Origin: Diphasiastrum complanatum | Taxonomy: Eukaryota; Streptophyta; Lycopodiopsida; Lycopodiales; Lycopodiaceae | Direction of reading: 5' to 3' | Length of the DNA stretch: 64,000 nucleotides | NCBI GenBank assembly: GCA_029204225.1 | Contig: CM055096.1 | Location: forward strand, 3,690,014 to 3,754,013 | In this document: one piece after another, positions 9,514 through 19,748 of the stretch | Layout of the letters: each line of letters begins with the position of its first letter | Numbering within the stretch: the stretch's first letter is position 1 | Notes under the pieces: generated by a model | Seen by the model: only the letters and a program-made list of their open reading frames with translations | Told to the model about the DNA's origin: nothing | Database searches by the model: none | Program-made: the position numbers and the translations under genes

Positions 9514-12500
9514 ATGGATTCTCAAAGTAAAGCTGCTCTTATTGCAGACAAGTTGAATGGATCCAATTATCTTTTGTGGAAATTTAAGATGCCAATGAGT
9601 TATGGGATGCTGTTATAGGTATAGAAGTAAAACCTGAAGACGACACAGAAGACTCAAAGTGGAAATCGAAGGATAGTAAAGCTTTAGGGCTTATTATCCT
9701 CAATATATCAGATACACAGATTGGACACATAGCTAAAGCTAAAGCTTCAAAAGACATTTGGGACATCCTGAACTCACTATATGACGTGAGGGATGTAACT
9801 ACTAAGTTACATCTACGGAAAATTCTTCACACTCAAGATGTTTAATAGTGATTATCTTTAGAGTCACATTAACCAGTTTAAGATCTCCTGCAACATATGG
9901 CCATAGTCGGATCAGTCATAGACGATCAAGATGCAATTATGCCATTGCTTTCAAGCTTGCCCTCTACATATGAGAACTGGGTGATGATCATATCGACACA
10001 CTTAGATTTAACATTTACTAGAGTTATCACTATGTTTCTGGAAGAAGACAATAGAAGAAGTCAAGACACTTTGTCTACTTCCTCCTCTCAGGCTCTATAT
10101 GTCAACAAAGGCTCTAAGCGACTGAAGCAGAAAGCTCCAAGAAGGCTACAATGAATCAAAAGCTAACTCAAAGTCAAGGACAATCATCAAATCCACAGTC
10201 GACGAAGAAGATATTTTGCTGGTATTGCAAGCGCAATAACCATGAGATCAAGGATTGCCAAATTCTCCAAGCAAAGAATGCAGCCAAGCAACCTGATCAA
10301 CAAGCAAACACAGTTTCATCATCTCCCCAGGTCGAAGCGGACGAAGGCACATTCATGGTCAAAGACCAAAGTGCATTTTTGGATGATTCATGGTTTCTTG
10401 ATTATGGAGCAACTCAACACATTACCAATCAACGTGAGATTTTCAACTCCTACATGCCTTACAGCACGAAGAAAATTTGTTCATCTTGGTGACAATAGTA
10501 CTTACACTATTGAAGGTGAAGGTATTGTAAGATTGCAATTCCATCATGATCAATTCAAACTACTATCAAAGGTCTTATGTGTTTCTAAACTCTCTACAAA
10601 TCTGTTATCGGTAAGTAGAATTACAAATTTAGGTCATAAGGTAGAATTTGAATACGATCAATGCAAAATTATTGATAGGAGTAATAAGATCCTTGCACTC
10701 GGCAAGAGGGAGGGTTACTTATATAGATTGACACATTGTTATTCTGAGTCTAGTCAAGCCGTGAAAATCTCTCTGTTCTAGTCGATAAAGCATTACTATG
10801 GCATCATTGTTAAGGAGACTTGAATTATGTATCTTTTTTGAACATGTCCAGACAATCCATGGTTTTTGATCTCGACTATCCTTCTAGTAAGGTCGATCTC
10901 CCTGTCTGTCATAGTTGCATCTTTGGAAAGCAGGCTAGGATTTCTTTTAGATCAAACCATATGCATGTAGCAAAAGGTCTATTAGATGTTGTTCATACAG
11001 ATATATGTGGACCTATGAAAACTCTTTCATTGCTAGATGCAAAGTATTTCATTACTTTTATTGACGAATTCTCTAGAAGAACATCTATTAATTTCATTAA
11101 ACAAAAATCAGAGGCTTTTATTAAGTCCAAACAATTCAAAGAGCATGCTAAGAATTAAACTGGCAAACAAATCGAAGCACTATGGTCAGATAACAGAGGA
11201 GAATATATCTCCACCGAATTCAAGGATTATTGCCTTAACAATTGCATTGAGCAACAATACATTACCTCTTATTCACCTCAGTCAAATGGTCTTGCTGAGA
11301 GAAAGAACAAAACCTTAGAATCGGCAAAGTGCATGTTATCACATGCGACCCTTATGAAGTCGTTTTGGACTGAAGCTGTTTCAATAACAACCTATATTTA
11401 GAACAAATGTCCTACTAAAGGTTTCTCAAACAAAACACCATTCGAAGTTTGGACAGGTACCAAACCTTCTTTATCAAACCTATGAGTTTTTGGATGTACT
11501 GCTTTTGCACAGATATCTCGTGATCTCAGGAAAAAGCTCGACTTCCAGAGTATCAAATATATTTTCATCAGCTACACTACCTCAGATCAAGCCTACAAGT
11601 TGTTCAATCCCATCTAGTCGAAGATATTCACTAGCCGGGATGTCATCTTCATCGAAGATCAGTTTCAAGACCTCAAAGGAAAAGGCAGTCTCCATGTAGC
11701 CGACCCATCAGATTTTCCTGACATATTAAACTTTGCAGTTCCTCAGTCGACTATTACCATTGAAGGTCCAAGCTCTTCTACTTTTGACGAACAAATCAAT
11801 GATGAATCAGAAGATGATGATGTTGCAGTACAACAACTACAGTATAATGGAAATGATCAACTTCCTCTATTACCCAGAAGATCTTCAAGAGCAAGAAAAC
11901 CACCTCACCGGTATATCGATGAGTCTATAGCCTACCTTGTTCAGGAACAGATGTTTATCCAAGAGGCACTCAGTAAACATGATTCAGATTTTTGGAAAGA
12001 AGCTATGGTTAAAGAGTATTCATCTCTTATCAAGAACTAGACATGGATAATTGTTGAATTACCTGCTAGCAGAAATGTAGTTGATTGCAAATGGATTTTC
12101 AAAGTCAAGTACAATGCAGATGGAAGCATCGACGAGAGAAAGACATGACTTGTTGCCAGAGGATTTTCTCAAGTATAGAACGTCAATTACACTGAGACCT
12201 TCAATCCAGTAGTCAAACATTCTTCTATTCAACTTTTGCTATCATTTGCCGCTATAACAAATTTGGAAATACATGAAATGGATGTTCAAACAACATATCT
12301 CAATGGAGTTATCGAATAAGACATTTACCTGGTGCAACTCAAAGGTTATATTATCAAGGGTAAACACAATCATGTGTGTAAACTCCATAAGGCACTTTAT
12401 GACTTGAAGCAATCTGTTCGGGCATGGTTTCAAAGGATCAATACTTTCCTTATTGATCACGGCTACACACCTAGCTCTTCAGATTCAAATGTTTATTTCA

Positions 12501-13419
12501 AAGCAGTGCATCAGTCTTTTATCATTATCAGTTTATAGGTGGATGATACATTGCTTTTCAGCAACAATACCGATCTGATAAAAGAGGCCAAGACAATGCC
12601 ATCTTCCGAATTCGACATGACCGATCTAAGCGAAGCTCATATTTGCCTTGGTATACAGATCCACAGAGACAGAAAATAGAAATTGGTCTACATTACACAA
12701 TAGAGGTACATCTACAACATGTTAGTCAGATATAATCTGATTAATTGCAAGTTAGCTCTCTCACCAATGGAACCAGCTCTCTCACCAATGAAACCAGGTC
12801 TCACCAACGGACCAGTATCTCCAAACAATTCATGAGAAGCAGCAGATGCGTGAGTATCCTTACCATTCTATTATAGATCTCTTATGTACGCCATGATCTA
12901 TACCAAGCCAGAGACATAGCTTTTGTAGTCAGCTCTCTCAATCAGTTTATGACTAATCCTGGTGGAACACATTGGAAGGCTCTTATCAGAGTCATGAGAT
13001 ATCTTTAAGATACTATGGACTTTTGCATTTGTTATGGAGCAGTCGGCAACGACAAACTCAATTTACTTAGTGGTTACACAAATGCAAGTTGGGCAGGAGA
13101 TGTAGACACTCATAAATCCACTTTCGGATTTACATTCTTCCTCAACAATGGTCCAATTTCCTGGAACAATTGCAAACAATCTTCAATAGCTCTATCTTCC
13201 ACTGGACCAGTGTATATTGTAGCCTGTCAAGCTACAAAGGAAGCAATTTGGTTGAGGAGCTTACTCTCAGATATCGGTCTGAATCAATATGCTCCGACGA
13301 TATTATCTTGTGATAATCAAAGTGCCATTGCTTTATCAACCAACCCTAGGTTTCATTCTAGGAGTAAGCATTCAAGTTACAGCATATGGTCTCAAGAACA
13401 ACCTCTTCTATATCGGTAA
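9514..13419 (+). pseudogene. Copia family Y Gag-Pol pseudogene (copy A)
   Basis: Starts MDSQSKAALIADKLNGSNYL, then frameshifts. Recognisable in order: Gag; zinc knuckle CWYCKRNNHEIKDC (about 10220); protease FLDYGATQH (about 10396), where the catalytic Ser of DSG is Tyr; integrase with VHTDICGPMKT, LWSDNRGEY and LAERKNKT; RT from CKWIFKVKY (about 12090) to a damaged YVDD in which Tyr is TAG (12536-12538); RNase H with ASWAGDVDTHKST, an SSTGPVY where SSTEAEY is usual, and DNQSAI. At least ten stops and several frameshifts make it non-functional. The stops at YVDD, after ERKT and in SQV-NVNYTE also occur in copies B and C. Confidence 0.9.
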
Positions 13420-14560
13420 CTCGAATAGTGTTCAGGTTATAGCTATATGGTCTTAGTCAAGATTGGTCCAATTTCAATGATCTATTGTGAGTCATAAGGA
13501 CCGCATGTTAGGAATCAAATCTGGGTTATCTCAACTTATAGGCTTTAAATATGAGCTATTTGAATACCCTAGATTTCACCATCCTTGATCTAGAATTAGT
13601 GATAAAATATTTGATCAATCTCGAGTCATCATGCTTAATCCCATCAACAAGGGTCCAATCTCGAGTAATCCCAAGATACTGAATGCAAGATTGGTCAATT
13701 ATCCTCGCTCGATAAACTATGTAAAGAAAATTTGAGCTATCTTGCAATGTATACATCAAACTCAAGCTACCTCGACGGATACACCTCAAATTTGAGTTGT
13801 AACATTGATAAGGTGTTAAATATAAGCAATATGAATGCTCTTTTCCCGAACACAAGGACCAAAATTGAACTGTCTAGCACGATAGACATCAAATTTGAGC
13901 TATATGTCAATTTTACCGATAATGTATATAGGGGTCAAAATTGAGCTCCTTGATAAGGGCAATCTAAATGTACTAAACTTGAGAGTGGTCAAACTAAAAC
14001 CCTCAATGAGCTGTGTGGAGTAATGGGTTTCATGTACTACTAGACAAAGCTACATTTAAAGCATAAACTTTGAGCCATTTGAATATCCGAAACTTAGGAT
14101 TTCTCAAATTCAATCAATCGATGAGTCATTTTGAAGATAAGGACCAACGCCAAGCTATCATGAGTGATAAAAAAAAACAAATTTGAGTCTCAAGTAATTA
14201 AATCACATGTTTAAATCCGAAATCAAGCTATCTTGTATGATATGGTTCAAATTTGAGCCATTTACAAGATTCCATGAATTTGATCACTTAATGATAGTCT
14301 TGAGTGATACAATCCAAAATCAAACTATTTCGAGATAACATAATCAAATTGAGCTATCTCAAGTGATAGAGGTCTATTTCATCGAAAAGAGATTGAACCA
14401 GAGTAATTTGAACATTTGTCCTAAACTTAAATTGTCGACTTCAATCACACAATGAGCAATTTCAAGTGATAAAAGCTAAAATCACATGTTAGACTCTCAA
14501 ACTCAAGCTCGAGTTATAGACATAAAATTTGATCTAGTGCAACACTACTTCCAATCCCAG
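13420..14560. repeat. Degenerate CAAGCTATC...GTGATA repeat block
   Basis: After a partial palindromic minisatellite unit (to 13455) the sequence becomes a loose repetition of phrases such as AAATTTGAGCTAT, CAAGTGATA and GATAAGGACCAA. 13960-14550 resembles 50730-51320 over its whole length. No coding capacity is visible. It looks like an ancient, diverged satellite or a degenerate repeat of unknown class. Confidence 0.55.
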
Positions 14561-14698
14561 GGGCCATCCTAATCACCCTGTACTTCTGGGTCAATGCGAG
14601 TTTTCCAAGCTCTCAAAAGTATGACCACAAGGAGAATAAACAACTCCTTGGTTTGTTGATAACCACTGCTCATATTCTTGACGTGCCCAGTGCAGTCC
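14561..14698. other. Short unassigned stretch
   Basis: No gene or repeat recognised. It abuts a family X leader fragment. Confidence 0.4.
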
Positions 14699-14806
14699 AA
14701 GTGCCCTTCGTTTGGAGGTCATAGCCTTTCGTTTGGGTCAAAACGGGCAAAGGACCCAAAAATAGGGACTTTTCTAGTTTTTGAACTGTTTCTTTACCTT
14801 GAAGAA
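14699..14806 (-). repeat. Fragment of copia family X leader
   Basis: From GTGCCCTTCGTTTGGAGG to CTTTACCTTGAAGAAACT this matches the reverse complement of about 60735-60845 in copy C's family X leader. It ends abruptly where a family-1 Gag sequence begins, marking a recombination or insertion junction. Confidence 0.75.
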
Positions 14807-17010
14807 ACTGCAAAAGAATGAAGAAAGTCCAAGTACTTTTGTTTTGATAATGAAAGCATTGAATGATCAGTTAGCTTGCATAGATGAAAGCATTAAGGAA
14901 GGAGAACTCATTCAAGTGATTCTTAATGGCTTGTTGGATGCTCATGCTAACATTGTTCAAAGTATTGCTATTCAAAAGACTTTGCCAAGTTTGATGGATC
15001 TTCAAGAGATCTTGATCAATGAGGAATATAGGCTTCAAGCAAGAGGTAAATCTACATCGACACTTCAAGAGGATGCTATGTTCACAAAGGGCAAATTCAA
15101 GGGCAAAACCAAAAGCAAGTGGTCTAAAGGGCAAGATCAAGTGGATGCTTCTTCAAGTGGCAAAAAGAAGGAGAGATCAAAGCTCAAATTCTTCTATTGT
15201 GGCATCAAAGGACACTTTGCAAGTGAGTGCTACAAGAAGAAGAGAGATCAAGGAGACAAGCAAGGTAATCTTACTCTTGATGAGGATGGTTTGGATGTGC
15301 AAGATGCAAATGATGATGCTTTTGTGATGTCTTCATGTATTGCTAATGATGGAGATTTAGATCCTTGGTGGATTGATAGTGGAGCAAGTTCACACATGAC
15401 CTTTCACAAAGAGTATTTCACTTCTTTGTTGGCATATGGAGATGACAAGAGGGTGACCTACATGGCCAATGATGGTGAGTGTGCAATCAAAGGGCACAAT
15501 TCCTATTTCTCTCTCTACAAATAGGAATGTTCATTTGGAGGATGTCTTGTTTATTCCATCTATTACCAAGAATTTGCTTAGTATAAGTCAAATGCTAAGT
15601 AAGGGCCTCAAGGTGGAGTTTGATGGAGATGCTTGTTTGATCAAAAGAAAGGATGTCTTGATTGGAAAAGGTAAAAGACAAGGGAAGTTGTTCAAACTTG
15701 ATGCTTGTGTTATTGCTAACCAAGTTGGATGTGTTGCAAGGGAGCAAATTTCTATTCAAGAGGTTTGGCACAAAAGGATGGGACACCTCAACTTCAAGTC
15801 ATTGGAGGTAATGGCAAGGAAGAAGGTTGTGATTGGTCTTCCAAGTTCCTTAAGTAATGACAAGCATGTTTGTGAGTCTTGTGCTTTGTCTAAGTCACAT
15901 AGACTACCTTATACTAGATCTATTTCTAGATCTACAAAGCCTTTTCAACTTGTACATTTGGATATTCATGGATTTACTACAATTAGCAATAGTGGAGCTA
16001 AGATGTATGTAACATTCATTGATGATTTTAGTAGATTTTGTTGCATCTATCTACTAAAGAGCAAGGATGAAGTGTATGATGTCTTTGTCAAGTCCAAGAA
16101 TGCAAGGGAGGACCAATTTTTCCCAACAATCAAGTGCTTGAGAGGTGACAATGGTGGTGAGTACATATCTAACAAGTTCAAGGCCTTTTGTGATGAGCAT
16201 GGGATCAAGAGGGAGTATACAACATCAAGGACCCCACAACAAAATGGAGTGGCTGAAAGGAAGAATAGAACTTTATGTGAAAGTGCTAAAGCTATGAGGT
16301 TAAGTGCTAATCTTGACAAACCATTTTGGGATCAAGCTTTGTTGTGTGCCAATTTCTTGTGCAATAGGTGGCCGAGTGCTATTTTGGATGGAAGGACACC
16401 TTTTGAGATGCTATTCAAGAGGAGGCCGAGTGTCAACTTTCTAAGAACCTTTGGATGCACATGCTATGTCAACATTACTCTTGATGATAGGACCAAGGAG
16501 GATCCATCTTCAAGAAGAGGTATTTTTGTTGGATATAGTGAGGTGAGTAAAGCCTACAAGGTTTACATTCCTTCTACTAACAAAGTGATTGCTGGTAGAG
16601 ATGTCATTTTTGATGAGGGAAACATTCCAAAGGTGTCTTCAAGCATGATTGATGGTAAAGTAGATGGTTCTAACATTCTTGATGTTGATGAGAAGGATCC
16701 TACTTTGGATGGTGGTGATGATGGACCTTCATCAAGTCAAAAGCCAAGGAGAACATCAAGAGAAAGACACATTCAAGGCTCACATATGATCAAAAGGGTA
16801 AGCAAGTAGTTTATGGAAATTATGTTGCTTTCCTAACCTCTTTGGATGAGCCTACAAGTGTAGATCAAGCAAGGAAAGAAGAGGAGTGGATCCAACCAAT
16901 GGATCTTGAGTATCGATCTCTTATGAAGAATAGAACATCTTTTGGAAGATCTTCTTGTGTACATGGAGCTATGCAAGTGGATGGATGTTATCTTGCTGTA
17001 AAATCAAGTA
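14807..17010 (+). pseudogene. Copia family-1-like Gag-PR-INT pseudogene, truncated at both ends
   Basis: Starts within Gag (equivalent to about residue 125 of the family-1 protein). The zinc knuckle has lost its first Cys (FFYCGIKGHFASEC, about 15190). Protease WWIDSGASSHMT (about 15365) is intact. A frameshift near 15495 is followed by a long integrase frame: HKRMGHLNFKSL, FIDDFSR, CLRGDNGGEY and VAERKNRT, so the catalytic acidic residues look present. Another frameshift lies near 16775. The frame then reads the pre-RT linker (DEPTSVDQARKEEEW) and stops resembling pol just before the RT core, with no RT or RNase H. It then passes into the unrecognised family-1 module. Confidence 0.85.
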
Positions 17011-17744
17011 ATGTTTGTTCAATGACTTTGATGGTCAAGTTGAAGATCAAGAGGTTGATCTCAAAGCACTTCAACTAGTCAAAAGGGAAGGTGACAATTT
17101 GGAGCTAGTCAAGAGCATCAAAGGAGAGGTAATTGGCAAAGGTGTCATGGATCTGTTTTTATAGCATATTGAACAATCAAGTAAGGTCAAAGGAGCAGCA
17201 AGGAAGTGTTGTTCAAGTTTACTTTACTTGTTCTATCTCATGTTTGAGCAATTTCACGTGGATGTGTGCAAATTGTCAAGATATGGTAAAACTAGCTACA
17301 TTGGTGAGCATTGTTTTGATGTTGGATTTGGACCAGCATTCTTGGCTGATTTTGCTGATGGAAATGAAGCTATTGGAGGTTCATTATGTCACTAATCCAT
17401 GGCTAAGTTCTCAAGTATTGAGCTACTTGGTGCCAATACTTGGAGATTGTCAATTTTTGGTGAATTCATGGTCATTTTCTTGTGTCAAGTAGATCTTGAA
17501 GATGGACTAGTGAAAACTACTTGGTTTATGGAGTCATGTGGTGCTGGATTTGCATCATTTATGTACTCACCTACTCATGGATTTCCAAGGTTTGATGGTT
17601 TCTTGTGGCAAGATGAAGATGGAGGCTCATTCATGGAGTATCATGGTGGATACAAGACAACAAAGGACAAAGGAGGAGAAGACATGCAAGCAAAAGTTGA
17701 TCACTCACATTTATTGTTTGTTTGCTGTATTTTAAGGGGTAAGC
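17011..17744 (+). pseudogene. Decayed copy of the unrecognised family-1 C-terminal module
   Basis: Three blocks match the protein encoded at 1032-4106. One has EDQEVDL...LVKSIK...AARKC (about 17045-17215, compare 3147-3315). One has DLEDGLV...FMESCGA...THGFPRF (about 17490-17595, compare 1920-2020). One has GGSFMEYH...VDHSHLLFVCC (about 17620-17730, compare 3735-3845). The second block comes first in the other element, so the order is rearranged. In-frame stops occur (after MDLFL and at about 17396). The right edge runs into gypsy Gag near 17745. Confidence 0.65.
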
Positions 17745-19748
17745 CTGAAGTTCCTAGGAATTGGGAGGACTTTTGAAAGGCCTTTAAGGCGGCCTTCCTT
17801 CCTATTCTTGATGATTTTGAATTTTATCGTCAATATGCAACAATCCATATGGGGAACCGGCCCCTAGATCAGTATTTACAAGAGTTTCAAGACATCTATT
17901 CTCGTTTTGCAACTAGAATAGATCCCTTGCTAGTAAAGTTGCATTTTATACTGGGGTTACCAAGAGATTACTAGCTAGAGGTCAAGAGGAACCAGCCTCT
18001 TACCCTCGAGGATGTTGTTCGCTTCACCAGAATCTACGATGATACTCGTACGATGGCTAAGCCTGAGACTGGTGTCTTGCCCAACGTAAAGGGTAAGAGG
18101 CCTTTCTTTGCAAAGAAACTGAAAGATAAGACAAAGGAAGGGGTTTCAGGCTCAGAGAAATCGAGGAAAAGATCTACCTTGGACCAGGAAACCTTTGTGA
18201 AAGCCAAAAGTAACAATCTATGCTTCAATTGCATGGAACCAGGCCATGTCGCGAAGGAATGTCCAAAGAAACAGAAAGCTAAAGGGGCACCTTTTAAGAC
18301 GCCATGTAACTCTAGCGTATCTAGTCTAGATCTTTCCTTTGTTGGTAATTTTGTGTGTGAGCATTGTTGTTTTAATACAGCTGTTTTTGGCCCCCACGAC
18401 CTCATTCGAATGAAGGGGGTTGTGGGTGGCCAAGCCATAACTGTTTTATTTGATGATGGTTCCACACACAATTTTATTAACGCTAATTTGTTGCAGAAGC
18501 TAAAGGTGGAAACAAGGCAAAGTGTCCACAGATACATAGTGAAGCTGGCAACTAGAGCAGATAGTCAAGTTTGGGACCGGATAGTCCCACGTCTACCAAT
18601 AGAGATTCAAGCTTATAAAGATTAATTAGACTTTCATATTATGAATCTAGATAGGGTAGATGTTATACTTGGTAGGGAATGGTTCTATGAGAGAAATGAG
18701 TCTATGAAGAAAAACTATGTAACACAGAGTTTGTCATTCGCACATAACGGCTCACTCATAGAATTGAATGGAAATGTTGATATTTCTACTCCGTATATGC
18801 TTTCTGCTTTGAAAATTGTTAAATGTATGGATATTGTGGATTGCAGCTCTTATTTGTGTTGGTTAAAGGATTTTTTACTTACAATGAAGAATGTATTTTG
18901 CAATTTTACAATCTCCAAATGGAATTAATGTCTAATAACCTAAAACAAGAAAACTCATCGGAAGGTGAAATTTTTAGGAAACTTAGACAATAATTTAACG
19001 ATGTATTTCCTGAGCAGCTTCCTGAGGGTCTTCCCCCCTCTAGGAGTGTTGACCATGGTATTAAACTGATTCCTGGTAGTTCTCCTATATCACTGTATCC
19101 ATATAGGATGAGTACTACTAAAGAGGATGAGGTTTATAGGCAACTGCAAAATTACCTTAAGATGGGCCATGTTAGGCCTAGTAAATCTCCCTGGGGGGCA
19201 CCTGTGCTCCTTGTTGATAAAAAAGACGGAGGTACTCGTCTTTGTGTGGAATTTTAAAAGTTGAATAAGTCAACGATTAAAAACCGTTATCCCTTGCCGC
19301 GAATGATTGAACTGGTTGATCGATTGCATGGTGCAAAGTACTTCACCAAAATCGATTTGAGATCAGGGTATCATCAGATTCACATAAAAAAATTGAGGAT
19401 GTTGAAAAAACCAGGTTCAAAACTAGGTACGGCCATTATGAGTTTCTTTATGATATTGAGTACCGGAAAGGTACTTCTAATACTGTCGCGGGTGCCTTAA
19501 GCCCGATTGGAGAAGTTAATCAGTTAAGCTTTTCTGAGATCCAATCTGAGTTGTATCTGTCCTTAAGATATTTGTGTAAGACCGATAGGTACTTTGGTTG
19601 TATTTGGCTAGACGTCGTGGCAGGTTCTTCTAGATCTAATGATGAGCTTGGAATGCAGGATTCCAAGATTTCTCCTCAGGACAAGATACAAAGAGACTAT
19701 TCCATTAGGAATGGGTTACTTTTCTGGAATGGATAAGAAAATGATTAT
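17745..19748 (+). pseudogene. Ty3/gypsy chromovirus Gag-PR-partial RT pseudogene (left part)
   Basis: The 5' end is missing: it starts mid-Gag (NWEDF...KAFKAAFLP). Zinc knuckle CFNCMEPGHVAKEC lies at about 18221-18262. Protease reads VLFDDGSTHNFI (about 18447), with the DSG motif changed to DDG. RT shows KSPWGAPVLLVDKKDG, a stop after CVEF, and DLRSGYHQI (about 19350). Near 19450 it jumps from the GHYEFL segment straight to the RNase H tail [18 protein letters not shown], so the YxDD active site and most of RNase H are deleted. Further stops are present. The reading then meets the minus-strand copia insertion. Integrase continues after 25105. Confidence 0.88.

Larger units (their letters stand above)
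4877..13455 (+). mobile_element. Composite repeat, copy A
   Basis: This segment aligns with copy B (from about 35440 to about 42840) and inverted copy C (down from about 58420). The order is: a conserved non-coding block, an antisense exon-like ORF (6580-6915), a SINE-like sequence (7101-7189), a module of unknown origin (about 7373-8245), then a decayed copia of family Y. Copy A alone keeps the family Y PBS/leader (8453-9497), which is deleted from B. It lacks the family X half found in B and C. It begins abruptly at the GCGATACATC shared with B and ends after about one and a half units of the palindromic minisatellite. Confidence 0.8.
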
